DNA of 64,000 bases, from contig JACKIL010000005.1 in the NCBI GenBank assembly GCA_020638525.1, positions 186,001 to 250,000 of the forward strand, read 5' to 3'. The notes below the pieces were generated by a model. That model saw only the letters and a list, made by a program, of their open reading frames with translations, searched no databases and was not told the DNA's origin. The translations under genes and the position numbers were made by a program. The DNA is from Caulobacterales bacterium (GTDB lineage Bacteria; Pseudomonadota; Alphaproteobacteria; Caulobacterales; Parvularculaceae). Of this stretch, positions 8,693 to 16,849 are shown piece by piece (position 1 is the stretch's first letter; every line of letters starts with the position of its first letter).

Positions 8693-9136
8693 TCAGTTGA
8701 GCCCTTCGAGATAGCTCGCCGTGTCGGAAAAACCATTGTCGCCCGGCGAGGCGCCATAGCGGAAGGTCGAGCCCCTGAGATAGGGCCCGGAGCCGTCGCC
8801 GGCGCAGACGAAATTCGAAATGGACTGGGCGCGCGCTTTGCCGGCGCCGGAACGGCACCAGGCCTCGATCGCCCCGAGGGCCCCGTCGCAGGCCGAGGCG
8901 AGGCTCTCGCCCTCCGGCCAGCCGGAAGTCGAGCGCCAGTCGATCGACGCGTCGATCGACGTCCCGCAGACGGAGCTCGTATAGCCGACTTCCCGGGAAA
9001 GGGCCGCTTCCTCAGCCTCCTGCGCGCGCAGGGCCTTCAGCGACTGGGCGCGCGCGATCGGCGCTGCGGCGGCGAGCATGGCCGCCAGCGCAGCAAAAAG
9101 GGATACGGAACGGGACGCGCGAAATCGCATGCTCAT
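8693..9136 (-). CDS. secreted protein of unknown function
   Basis: I do not recognise this protein. It begins with a signal peptide (RFRASRSVSLFAALAAM, then APIARAQS), so it is probably periplasmic or exported. The mature part, about 115 residues, has four cysteines (VCGTS, ACDGA, WCRSG, VCAGD) that could form two disulfides, and ends in a glycine/serine-rich region. The start is ATG 9136 or 9130; both precede the signal sequence. It lies between the CreA and DUF4908 genes on the same strand and could share their transcript. Confidence 0.6.
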   Translation of the reverse strand: MSMRFRASRSVSLFAALAAMLAAAAPIARAQSLKALRAQEAEEAALSREVGYTSSVCGTSIDASIDWRSTSGWPEGESLASACDGALGAIEAWCRSGAGKARAQSISNFVCAGDGSGPYLRGSTFRYGASPGDNGFSDTASYLEGLN

Positions 9137-9199
9137 ACTCTGGAACGCCAATGCGGCTGATTTTTGGCCGATGGCCGGGAGCATCGCGCAATTGTCTGT

Positions 9200-10129
9200 C
9201 TAAAGCGTTTCCTCAAGGAAATGAGAGACATCGCTCGACGCCGGGCGGCCGCGCACGCCCGTCAGCGGGTTGTAAACGACCCGTAAAACGGTCTCTTCGA
9301 GGGACAGTCCGGGCGCATCGCCCACCTCGAACCGCACCGACTTCACCCGCGCGGCGAGGATGCGCGCGCCGGTCGGGTCATTCGCGACAAGGCGCATTCC
9401 GGCGGCGACCCGCGCCACCGCATCAGCGAGAACATCGGCCCGCGGCGCCTCCGGCGCAGGCTGCGCTTCGGCGGCGGGCGCAACGTCAACGAGGCGCGCG
9501 GCGACCGGCGCCGCCAGCGGCGCGCTGATCGGCGCGGGGCCGATATCGAAGACGATGGGCTCGCCCGTCACGGCGCTCAAAGCGGCGGTTGCAAACTGGG
9601 CGCGGCGCTGGGCGGCGTGGAAATCGGCCTCGGGCAGCGCAAGCTTTCCGTCGTCCCCAAAGGACCGCGACGCCGCCTGGCCCTGACGCTCGCCCGGCCA
9701 GAACACTGTCGCGCCGCCATACGAGGTGATGCGCAGCATGACCTCGCCCTGCGCGTCTTTGTAGATGACGTCGCCGCGCGGGCCGCGCTCGCCCGTTACA
9801 AGGAAAATTTCTTCCGCAGGCGCTTCCGGATCGATGCGGCAGTCGAGCCGCGGATCGCCGTCCGCGCAGAGAAACTTGATGCGCGCTTCGCCGACGCCGC
9901 CTTCAACGACAAAAATGCGCCCGTCGGCGGCGACCGAAAAGCGCTCGACATCCGGCGTGCGGTGTTGGTGTTCCTTCTTTTCGCGCTTGTCGCCGACAAG
10001 GCTCGAAAAGGGGTCGGCGGCGGCGATCTGGAAACGGGGAGAGATCGGCAGGGGCTGAGCATAAGCGGCGCCGGCCGCCAGAAGCGCCGCCGCACCCGCC
10101 AGAAACATGCCTTTCAGCCCAGTCGTCAT
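9200..10129 (-). CDS. secreted DUF4908-like protein
   Basis: This is a 309-residue exported protein with a clear signal peptide (MFLAGAAALLAAGAAYAQ). The segment GRIFVVEGGVGEARIKFLC, then GPRGDVIYKDAQGEVMLRITSYGGATVFWP, resembles the beta-rich core I remember from DUF4908 proteins of Caulobacter relatives. The family assignment is from memory and should be tested. A proline/alanine-rich linker (about 205-235) leads to a C-terminal half that includes LVANDPTGARILAARVKSVRFE, which could be a second domain. Two cysteines lie near CADGDPRLDC. No function is known. Confidence 0.6.
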   Translation of the reverse strand: MTTGLKGMFLAGAAALLAAGAAYAQPLPISPRFQIAAADPFSSLVGDKREKKEHQHRTPDVERFSVAADGRIFVVEGGVGEARIKFLCADGDPRLDCRIDPEAPAEEIFLVTGERGPRGDVIYKDAQGEVMLRITSYGGATVFWPGERQGQAASRSFGDDGKLALPEADFHAAQRRAQFATAALSAVTGEPIVFDIGPAPISAPLAAPVAARLVDVAPAAEAQPAPEAPRADVLADAVARVAAGMRLVANDPTGARILAARVKSVRFEVGDAPGLSLEETVLRVVYNPLTGVRGRPASSDVSHFLEETL

Positions 10130-10212
10130 TCTTGAGAGCCGCCTTCGCCCATCCCGTTTGATCGCGCTGATTGAACCTTGCGCGCAATCATAAATAGCCG
10201 GTCAATTTGGCG

Positions 10213-10257
10213 AAAAACGGGCCTCCTCGCGGTTTTGCGGCGCCGCAAGGAAGCCCG
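10213..10257 (-). terminator. intrinsic terminator after phaB
   Basis: Arms at 10218-10232 and 10243-10257 pair at 13 of 15 positions around a 10-base loop. On the minus strand the hairpin is followed by five T residues (AAAAA at 10213-10217 on the plus strand). It starts just downstream of the phaB stop and should end the phaA-phaB transcript. Confidence 0.75.
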
Positions 10258-10263
10258 AAAGCC

Positions 10264-10992
10264 TTAGGCGGCGATATATTGGCCGCCATTCGCGGTCAGG
10301 ACCGAGCCTGTAATGAAGCCCGCATTGTCGTCCGCGAGGAAGGCGACGCAGCGCGCAATATCCTCAGGCTCGCCGAGACGGCCGACGGGGATCTGCGCGA
10401 CGATTTTCTTCAGCACGTCTTCCGGCACCGCGGCGACCATGTCAGTGCCGATATAGCCCGGCGCGATGGCGTTGACCGTGACGCCTTTGAAGGCGCCTTC
10501 CTGCGCAAGCGCGCGCGTGAAACCGATCATGCCCGCCTTGGCGGCGGAATAGTTGGTCTGGCCCATCTGGCCCTTCTGGCCGTTGATGGAAGAGATGTTG
10601 ACGATGCGTCCGAAGCCGCGCTCGCGCATGCCGGGGAAGACCTGGTGCGACATGTTAAAAACGCTGTCGAGATCTGAGCGAATGACCTGCTGCCACTGCT
10701 CGGGCGTCAGCTTGTGGAACATCGCGTCGCGCGTGATGCCAGCGTTGTTGACGAGAATATCTGTCGTGCCGTGTTCTTTCTCGACTTCTGCGACGCCCGC
10801 CTTGCAGGCGGCGTAGTCAGCGACATCCCATTTATAGACGTGGATGCCCGTTTCTTCCTTGAACGCTTTCGCCGCTTCGTCATTGCCGTGATAGGTGGCC
10901 GCGACCGTGCACCCTGCATTCTTGAGCGCGATCGAAATCGCGTGGCCAATGCCGCGCGTGCCGCCGGTTACGATTGCCGTCCTTTTCGCCAT
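10264..10992 (-). CDS. phaB: acetoacetyl-CoA reductase
   Basis: PhaB reduces acetoacetyl-CoA to (R)-3-hydroxybutyryl-CoA with NADPH, the second step of polyhydroxybutyrate synthesis. It is a classical SDR of 242 residues: TGGTRGIG (9-16), NNAG (82-85), catalytic Ser135, and YSAAK with Tyr148 and Lys152. QKGQMGQTNYSAAKAG is a hallmark of PhaB rather than FabG. I chose ATG 10992; the ATG 15 bases upstream adds residues before the conserved start. It lies downstream of phaA with a strong hairpin in the 90-base gap. The polymerase gene phaC is not in the window. Confidence 0.95.
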   Translation of the reverse strand: MAKRTAIVTGGTRGIGHAISIALKNAGCTVAATYHGNDEAAKAFKEETGIHVYKWDVADYAACKAGVAEVEKEHGTTDILVNNAGITRDAMFHKLTPEQWQQVIRSDLDSVFNMSHQVFPGMRERGFGRIVNISSINGQKGQMGQTNYSAAKAGMIGFTRALAQEGAFKGVTVNAIAPGYIGTDMVAAVPEDVLKKIVAQIPVGRLGEPEDIARCVAFLADDNAGFITGSVLTANGGQYIAA

Positions 10993-11031
10993 TGATCTCT
11001 CTCCCAAATGAAATCGCGTTTCCTGAACACC

Positions 11032-11073
11032 GGAAGCGCCGCCGCAAAAGCGGCGCTTCCAACCCTTTTTTAG
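11032..11073 (+). terminator. strong hairpin in the phaA-phaB gap with T-run on the plus strand
   Basis: GGAAGCGCCGC (11032-11042) and GCGGCGCTTCC (11050-11060) form a perfect 11-bp stem with a 7-base loop. The T-run (six Ts near 11066-11071) follows on the plus strand, opposite to phaA-phaB transcription. On the minus strand the same hairpin has no U tract, so it could stabilise or process the phaA-phaB mRNA. On the plus strand it looks like an intrinsic terminator for antisense transcription. Confidence 0.55.
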
Positions 11074-11082
11074 TCTCGCGTC

Positions 11083-12258
11083 TTAGCGCTCAACACACAT
11101 GGCGATGCCCATGCCGCCGCCGATACAAAGCGTGGCGAGACCTTTTTTTGCACCCGACCGGTTCATTTCATAGAGCAGCGTCGTCAGGATGCGCGCGCCC
11201 GAAGCGCCGATAGGGTGGCCGATCGCAATCGCGCCGCCATTGACGTTGACCTTAGAGGGATCCCAGCCGAGTTCTTTGCCCACCGCGAGCGACTGCGCGG
11301 CGAAGGCTTCATTCGCCTCGATAAGATCGAGGTCGGCGAGCTTCCAGCCGGCTTTCTCAAGCGCGAGGCGCGAAGCCGGCGCCGGGCCGATGCCCATGAT
11401 CGACGGATCGACGCCGCAATGAGCGGCGGACGCGATGCGCGCAAGCGGCGTGAGGCCGCGGCGGTCAGCTTCCTTCGCTGACATGATGACGAGCGCGGCG
11501 CCGCCGTCATTGATGCCCGACGCATTCGCAGCCGTGACCGTGCCGCCGTCGCGCATGAAAGCGGGCTTGAGGCCCGAGATCGAGTCCATCGTCACGCCGT
11601 CGCGGATATATTCGTCCTGATCGAAAACGACATCGCCCTTGCGGCCCTTGATGACGACCGGCGTAATTTCATCCTTGAACTTGCCGGCTTTTTTCGCGGC
11701 CTCCGCCTTGTTCTGGCTGGCGACGGCGAAGGCGTCCTGCTCTTCGCGGGTGACCTGGTATTTCGCCGCGAGATTCTCCGCCGTCTGGCCCATGTGGTAA
11801 TTGTTGAAGACGTCCCACAGGCCGTCCTTGATCATGGTATCGACATTCGACACGTCGCCCATCTTCACGCCATTACGCAGGAAAGAAGCGTGTACGGACA
11901 ATGACATGCTCTCATGGCCGCCGGCGATGACGACCGAGGCATCGCCTCCGCGCACGGCCTGCGCGGCGAGCGCGACAGCGCGAAGCCCGGAGCCGCAAAC
12001 CTGATTGATGGTCATCGCAGGCGTCTCTTTCGCAATGCCGGCGCCCATGCTCGCCTGGCGGGCCGTGTTCTGGCCCTGAGCCGCCTGCAGCACATGGCCC
12101 ATGATCGTTTCGGAGACCTCCTCCGGGTTGACCCCAGCGCGCTCAAGCGCCGCCTTGATCACGATCTCGCCCAGCTTGGCGGCCGGAACGCTCGCGAGCG
12201 AACCGCCGAAAGAGCCGACGCCCGTGCGGGCGGCTGATGCGATGACGACTTCGGTCAT
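11083..12258 (-). CDS. phaA: acetyl-CoA C-acetyltransferase (beta-ketothiolase)
   Basis: PhaA condenses two acetyl-CoA into acetoacetyl-CoA, the entry step to polyhydroxybutyrate. The 391-residue protein has the acyl-accepting cysteine in NQVCGSG (C88), histidine in AIGHPIGASGA (H348) and the second active-site cysteine in TLCIGGGMG (C378). The C-terminal GIAMCVER is the usual biosynthetic thiolase ending. It is first of the phaA-phaB pair and divergent from phaR, with 283 bases between them; repression by PhaR is plausible. Confidence 0.96.
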   Translation of the reverse strand: MTEVVIASAARTGVGSFGGSLASVPAAKLGEIVIKAALERAGVNPEEVSETIMGHVLQAAQGQNTARQASMGAGIAKETPAMTINQVCGSGLRAVALAAQAVRGGDASVVIAGGHESMSLSVHASFLRNGVKMGDVSNVDTMIKDGLWDVFNNYHMGQTAENLAAKYQVTREEQDAFAVASQNKAEAAKKAGKFKDEITPVVIKGRKGDVVFDQDEYIRDGVTMDSISGLKPAFMRDGGTVTAANASGINDGGAALVIMSAKEADRRGLTPLARIASAAHCGVDPSIMGIGPAPASRLALEKAGWKLADLDLIEANEAFAAQSLAVGKELGWDPSKVNVNGGAIAIGHPIGASGARILTTLLYEMNRSGAKKGLATLCIGGGMGIAMCVER

Positions 12259-12484
12259 AAATCCTCCTGGTTTGAAAATAACCGCGCGCGATGCGCACGT
12301 CCTGTCTGAATTCTGTTTTTGCGGCGGCGCAGCCGGCGTGGCGGGCCCCGATGGCGGCCTCCCGCCGGGCGTAGAGCGCCCCGGAATCGTCTCCGGCGGC
12401 TATTTTCCTCACTCCCGGGAACACAGCGGCGCGTAGGCAACGCCCAATTTCATGCTATAGCAAGATTAGCAAGCGCAAAAAATC

Positions 12485-12519
12485 GCTGCAATGCAGCATC
12501 AATTCTATGTTGCGCAACA
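12485..12519 (+). promoter_or_regulatory. candidate PhaR operator pair upstream of phaR
   Basis: GCTGCA-A-TGCAGC (12485-12497) is a perfect palindrome and contains CTGC-N3-GCAG, the arrangement I recall for PhaR binding in Paracoccus denitrificans. A second perfect palindrome, TGTTGCGCAACA (12508-12519), follows 10 bases later. Both lie 23-57 bases before the phaR GTG start, suitable for autorepression, and upstream of divergent phaA. No equivalent site was seen close to the phaA start. Confidence 0.6.
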
Positions 12520-12541
12520 ACTATACGGGAGGAGCGGATCC

Positions 12542-13150
12542 GTGTCCGAACCGCAAAGCGAAAGAGAACCGGGGCAGAAGGCTGGGAAGTCAGTCGAGGG
12601 CCCGATCGTCATCAAAAAATACGCCAACCGCCGTCTCTACAATACGGCGACGAGCTCCTATGTGACGCTCGATTACCTGTCGGAGATGGTCAAAAGCGGC
12701 GACGACTTCGTCGTCTATGACGCGAAGTCGGGGGAAGACATCACGCGTTCGGTGCTGACGCAGATCATCTTCGAAGAAGAGAACAAGGGGCAGAATCTCC
12801 TGCCGATCCAGTTCCTTCGCCAGCTGATCCAGTTTTACGGCGACAGCCTGCAAAGCTTCGTGCCGTCCTATCTCGAGATGAGCATGAACGCCTTTTCGCG
12901 CAATCAGGAAAAGCTTCGCGACCAGATGCGCGACGCTTTCGGCGGCGCGCCGGGTTACAAAATGTTCGAAGATACGGCTCGCCAGAACATGGCGCTTTTC
13001 GAGCAGGCGATGAAAATGTTCTCGCCGATGGGCGGCGTCTTCCAGCCGCAGGCGCCGAAAGCGCAGAATGAGAGCGAAGAAATTCGCGATCTCAAGGCGC
13101 AGCTCGCCGCGCTGCAGCGCCAGCTGGACAAAATGGACACCAAAAACTGA
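12542..13150 (+). CDS. phaR: polyhydroxyalkanoate synthesis repressor PhaR
   Basis: PhaR binds DNA and polyhydroxybutyrate and represses phasin and PHA genes until polymer is present. The N-terminal DNA-binding domain is clear (IKKYANRRLYNTATSSYVTL, then YDAKSGEDITRSVLTQIIFE). The middle has the PHB-accumulation repeat region and the C-terminus is a short coiled coil (RDLKAQLAALQRQLDKMD). I chose GTG 12542 because GGGAGGAG lies nine bases before it; the upstream ATG at 12491 falls inside the palindromic operator region. The product has 202 residues. Confidence 0.93.
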   Translation: MSEPQSEREPGQKAGKSVEGPIVIKKYANRRLYNTATSSYVTLDYLSEMVKSGDDFVVYDAKSGEDITRSVLTQIIFEEENKGQNLLPIQFLRQLIQFYGDSLQSFVPSYLEMSMNAFSRNQEKLRDQMRDAFGGAPGYKMFEDTARQNMALFEQAMKMFSPMGGVFQPQAPKAQNESEEIRDLKAQLAALQRQLDKMDTKN

Positions 13151-13178
13151 CGTCACGAACTGACGCCAGAGTGACGCG

Positions 13179-13209
13179 AAAAGCCGGGGCTAGTCGCCCC
13201 GGCTTTTTT
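13179..13209. terminator. bidirectional terminator shared by phaR and rlmJ
   Basis: AAAAGCCGGGGC (13179-13190) pairs with GCCCCGGCTTTT (13196-13207) around the loop TAGTC. T-runs lie on both strands, so it can end phaR (plus) and rlmJ (minus). The rlmJ stop codon (minus-strand TAG, 13190-13192) spans the loop edge, so the hairpin overlaps the last codons of rlmJ. Confidence 0.85.
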
Positions 13210-14041
13210 GCATGAAACGGGCGCCCGGCCCTTTGGCCATCCTGTCGGCCAGAAAGGGACCGAGCTTTTCGAGCTGCGCTTTCAGCGTCCAGGGCGGGTT
13301 GACGACAAGGAGCCCGCAACCGCTGAAGACGCCCTCCGCCGGCGCGCGGATGAAGAGTTCGGCGCGCAAGGATTTCATCTCGCCCATTCCATCGATGCGT
13401 TCATAAAACGCCTCGACCGCGCGCAGATCTTTCACGGGATACCAGAGCACCATCACGCCGGTCGCAAAACGTTTGCGCGCGTCGGCGAGGCCCTGCGCCA
13501 GCCTGTCGAATTCGCCCGGCGCCTCAAACGGCGGGTCGATCAGCAGGAGGCCGCGCCGCTCGGGCGGCGGCGTGAGCGCGCGCACGGCCGTCCAGCCATC
13601 CATCGCCATCACCTTCACCTGCGCGTCATCCTTGAAGAGCGCGGCGAGCGCGGCGTTGTCCTGCGGGTGCAGCTCATTGACGACGAGACGGTCATCGGAC
13701 CTTAGAAGCGCGCGCGCGACCATCGGCGAGCCGGGATATAGGCTGAGCGCGCCGCCACGATTCATTTTCCGCACGATATCGAGATAAGGCTCAAGAAGCG
13801 GCGCGACGTCAGGCGGCGCCGAAGGGGCGTCGATGCCGAGGAGCCGGCCGACGCCATCGATCCATTCAAGCGTCTTGCCCGCTTCGATCCCTGCGAGATC
13901 GTAGCGCCCGATCCCCGCATGCGTGTCGATGACGCGGAAGGGCGCGGGCTTTTCCTTCAGATAGGAAACGCACAGGGCGAGCACGGCGTGCTTCAGCACA
14001 TCCGCGAAATTGCCGGCATGAAAGGCGTGGCGGTAATTCAT
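13190..14041 (-). CDS. rlmJ: 23S rRNA (adenine(2030)-N6)-methyltransferase RlmJ
   Basis: RlmJ methylates A2030 of 23S rRNA with SAM. The N-terminus MNYRHAFHAGNFADVLKH is diagnostic of the YhiR/RlmJ family. IDTHAGIGRYDL forms the SAM-binding loop and LLIDPPFEAPGEF carries the DPPF catalytic motif of N6-adenine methyltransferases. The length of 283 residues is close to the E. coli enzyme. Its last five codons and stop lie in the terminator hairpin shared with phaR. Confidence 0.95.
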   Translation of the reverse strand: MNYRHAFHAGNFADVLKHAVLALCVSYLKEKPAPFRVIDTHAGIGRYDLAGIEAGKTLEWIDGVGRLLGIDAPSAPPDVAPLLEPYLDIVRKMNRGGALSLYPGSPMVARALLRSDDRLVVNELHPQDNAALAALFKDDAQVKVMAMDGWTAVRALTPPPERRGLLLIDPPFEAPGEFDRLAQGLADARKRFATGVMVLWYPVKDLRAVEAFYERIDGMGEMKSLRAELFIRAPAEGVFSGCGLLVVNPPWTLKAQLEKLGPFLADRMAKGPGARFMQKSRGD

Positions 14042-14102
14042 GGGCGTGAGCCAAACGCGCGCCGGGATGCGAAGTCAATCGCGCCCGAAGGCTCAGCTTG
14101 GC

Positions 14103-15911
14103 TTAGCGGGCGGACGCGGCCCGCGCGGCGGCGCTCGGCACTTCGTTCGGCGCGCCCGAAGGAAGCCAGGTCGGATTGGTTTCCGGCTTGCCGATAAGAT
14201 AGCCCTGCAAATAGTCGACGCCGAGCCCCTTGAGGAGCATCGCATCGGCTTCATTGTCGACCCATTCGGCGACCGTCTTCATGCCGAAATTGCGCGCAAG
14301 GTCGAGCAGCGTGCGCACGAAGAGCTGGTTCTCGCGCGACGACGAAACCCCGGTGACGAACGAGCCGTCGATTTTCAGCGTATCGATGTCGAGCGCTTTC
14401 AGGTTGCGGAACGAGGTGTAGCCCGCGCCGAAATCGTCGATCGCGAACATCGCGCCGAGTTTCTTGATCTCGGAAACGAATTCGATCGAAACGTCGATGG
14501 CGTCGATAACCTGCGTTTCGGTGAGTTCGACCGTGATGCGCTTTGCAAGGTTCGAATGCGCGCGCAGATGCGCGAGATAGCCTTCCGCCCAGACGGGGTC
14601 TTTCACCGTCTCCATCGACACGTTGACGTTGAGATGGACATGCGGGCAGGTCGCCAGCGTGTTCACCGCAAGTTCGAGCACGCGGCGGTCGAGAAGGTGG
14701 ACGAGCCCGAGCCGTTCGGCGACCGGAATGAAATCAGGCGCCGGAATTTCGCGGCCGTCTTCCGCGCGCATGCGGATGAGGCACTCGTGCTTGCTCGGCG
14801 TTTCGCCAAGATCGCTGACGATCGGCTGGAAGGCGAGACGGATGCGCCGCTCATTGAGCGCGGTCAGGATGACATCCGACATATGCGAATTGCGCCGGCG
14901 AAGGCTGACCGTTTCAGTCTTCTCAGAGAAAGACGACCAGCTCGACCGGCCAAAACTTTTCGCCTGATCGAGCGCGGCTTCCGCGCGCGCCATCGCGCCG
15001 AGCGCGTTCTCGGCGTCATCGGGAAGATTGACCGCGCCGATGCAGATCGAGGCCGCCACCGCGCCGCGGCGCGTTTCGACGACTTTCTCGCGCACGACGT
15101 TCATCAGACGCGTCGCAAGCTCGCGCTGCGATTCAGAGCCTGAATCGACGGCGAGAATGCCGAATTTCGTACCGGCGACGCGGCCTATATGGTCGCCCGG
15201 CCCAAGCACGCTGTTCAGCCGCGCGCCGATTTCGACAATCACTTCGTCTGCGATCTCGAACCCGAAATCGGCGTTGATGGCGCCGAGATCGTCAATGCCG
15301 GCGAGAAGATAAACGCCGCGACGTCCGCGACGCTGCGCATCTTTCAGGAAGTCATCAAGGCGCGCGCGCACATTGGTGCGATTAAGAAGACCCGTCAGAT
15401 CATCGTTCGACGCAAGCCAGGCGAGTTCTTTCTCGCGCTGCTTGTCGCTTTCGATGGAGCGAAGAATGCCGATAAGGCGCCCGCTATTCGAACCGCCGAT
15501 CCAGCCGCCGCGCTCTTCAACCCATTGCGGCGCGCCATTCGCGCCGATGAGCCGGTATTCGCACCAATAGCTCTGCACCGAACCGTCAAAGGCCGCTTCC
15601 CGCTCAGTTATCGGTCCGCCGACAATGAGGCTCGCAAGGGCTTCGCGCGTCTCCGCGGCCGCATCGCCAAGCAAGCGTTCGCGCGCGCGCTGGTCCGACC
15701 AGAAGATCGCGCCCGAAGCGGGATCGAATTCGAAAAGGGTCTGCGGCGCGCTTTCGGACGCCGCCGACACATGACCGCCTGCGCCCGGGTGTGAGCGCGC
15801 GACGACGTTCGCCGCGTTTCCGCGCACGCCCTCGGACGTATCGGCCGAGAATTCATCCGGCGCGCCCGGCGTGCGGGCATCAGCGTTAACAACCATTGTC
15901 CGACCTGTCAT
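14103..15911 (-). CDS. PAS-GGDEF-EAL protein, probable c-di-GMP phosphodiesterase with degenerate cyclase domain
   Basis: The 602-residue protein has a PAS-like sensor region (about 55-165), a GGDEF-fold domain (about 170-330) and an EAL domain (about 340-590). The cyclase signature is lost: VAGTKFGIL stands where GGDEF should be, so synthesis is unlikely. In the EAL domain the motif reads ECL, but VELTE, DDFGAGYTSFRN, LKIDGSFV, AEWVDNEAD and DYLQGYLIGKP are kept, consistent with phosphodiesterase activity or c-di-GMP sensing. There are no transmembrane segments. It belongs to an alphaproteobacterial subgroup with the TVAEWVD-type motif. Targets are unknown. Confidence 0.88.
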   Translation of the reverse strand: MTGRTMVVNADARTPGAPDEFSADTSEGVRGNAANVVARSHPGAGGHVSAASESAPQTLFEFDPASGAIFWSDQRARERLLGDAAAETREALASLIVGGPITEREAAFDGSVQSYWCEYRLIGANGAPQWVEERGGWIGGSNSGRLIGILRSIESDKQREKELAWLASNDDLTGLLNRTNVRARLDDFLKDAQRRGRRGVYLLAGIDDLGAINADFGFEIADEVIVEIGARLNSVLGPGDHIGRVAGTKFGILAVDSGSESQRELATRLMNVVREKVVETRRGAVAASICIGAVNLPDDAENALGAMARAEAALDQAKSFGRSSWSSFSEKTETVSLRRRNSHMSDVILTALNERRIRLAFQPIVSDLGETPSKHECLIRMRAEDGREIPAPDFIPVAERLGLVHLLDRRVLELAVNTLATCPHVHLNVNVSMETVKDPVWAEGYLAHLRAHSNLAKRITVELTETQVIDAIDVSIEFVSEIKKLGAMFAIDDFGAGYTSFRNLKALDIDTLKIDGSFVTGVSSSRENQLFVRTLLDLARNFGMKTVAEWVDNEADAMLLKGLGVDYLQGYLIGKPETNPTWLPSGAPNEVPSAAARAASAR

Positions 15912-16028
15912 TCGACTTGGGCACCTTAGACCGCGAGCCGTAAAAAAAACTCAAATGCGCGGCAGCTCTGTTTCGTTATTGGCTCGTTAATGCGCGATTG
16001 CGGCAAGGCTCTTGCTCTATCGCTATTT

Positions 16029-16274
16029 ATGAAACGAATTCTTAACCTTGCGCCCTCGAGCCGGACTTTTTCACAGACGCTCCCCGCAGCGCCGTTAAAA
16101 GCCGCGCGCAAAGTCAGCGCCGCCCGTCTTGAGGAAGTGCGGCCGACACCGCATGAAGGTTGGAATTATTTCAGCGCCGAAGCGACGACGGCGGCCCTCG
16201 CCGAGCGCGCTTATTACCGCGTGCAAAAGCTCGGCGCCTCTGAAGGCGCGCCGCTTCTCAATCGCACTGTCTAA
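16029..16274 (+). CDS. small hypothetical protein
   Basis: This possible gene of 81 residues begins MKRILNLAPSSRTFSQTLP and ends LGASEGAPLLNRTV. The first half is basic and the second half (WNYFSAEATTAALAERAYYRVQ) looks helical. I know no family for it. Support comes from its filling the gap between two minus-strand genes, and an AT-richer leader at 15950-16028. There is no strong ribosome-binding site. It may not be expressed. Confidence 0.35.
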   Translation: MKRILNLAPSSRTFSQTLPAAPLKAARKVSAARLEEVRPTPHEGWNYFSAEATTAALAERAYYRVQKLGASEGAPLLNRTV

Positions 16275-16296
16275 AAAAGGGGCGCCTAAGCGCCCC
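16273..16296 (-). terminator. intrinsic terminator after the small membrane protein gene
   Basis: GGGGCGC (16279-16285) and GCGCCCC (16290-16296) form a 7-bp stem with loop CTAA. Six A residues on the plus strand (16273-16278) give a U-run on the minus-strand transcript, so it terminates the gene at 16325-16756. Confidence 0.75.
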
Positions 16297-16324
16297 TCGC
16301 CTGTTCAATAATTGGACAGCGCTC

Positions 16325-16756
16325 TTAGCCGAGCAGCGATGACTTGTCCGGAACGCCGATATCGCGGCGCGCGGTGACCGTCGTTACGACGAAACCGGCC
16401 ATCGGATCGAGCAGGGTCATCGTCGTGAAGATGAAGAAGACCGAATTGCCAAAGCCCGGCGCCAGGATGAACGTCAGCAGCACGGCGATGAAGAGCATGA
16501 ACGACAGGAGGTGATTGGTGATCGACTCCGTGCCGGTCTTCGTCGCGCGAATAAGCTCGATGAAGAGGAGGCCCATGCTCGCAACGATGAAGAGATCGCC
16601 GCCGCGCACCGACCAGGTGTCTTGCGAATAGAGCGGCAGGTTGACGATCGTGGCTTCATACCACGGAACGCCGTCCGCGCCCGTCGCGCCGACCAGCGTC
16701 AGGACCAAGAACACCGCATAGCTGATCGCCAGCAACGGAAAAATTTCCAGCTTCAT
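16325..16756 (-). CDS. small integral membrane protein of unknown function
   Basis: The 143-residue product has about four predicted membrane segments: FPLLAISYAVFLVLTLVG, a segment near FIVASMGLLFIELI, SFMLFIAVLLTFILAPGF, and one near VFFIFTTMTLLDPMAGFVV. A periplasmic or cytoplasmic loop (VPWYEATIVNLPLYSQDTW) separates the first two. I know similar unnamed proteins from marine Alphaproteobacteria but no function. It is expressed from its own unit, ending at a clear terminator. Confidence 0.65.
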   Translation of the reverse strand: MKLEIFPLLAISYAVFLVLTLVGATGADGVPWYEATIVNLPLYSQDTWSVRGGDLFIVASMGLLFIELIRATKTGTESITNHLLSFMLFIAVLLTFILAPGFGNSVFFIFTTMTLLDPMAGFVVTTVTARRDIGVPDKSSLLG

Positions 16757-16849
16757 GAGCCGAGCTCCCTCAATTCCCCACCCCCGCGCACGCGGGGCCC
16801 GTTCCCCGAACTATCGGGCGATCGTGACAATACCATACTGTCGGCGCGC

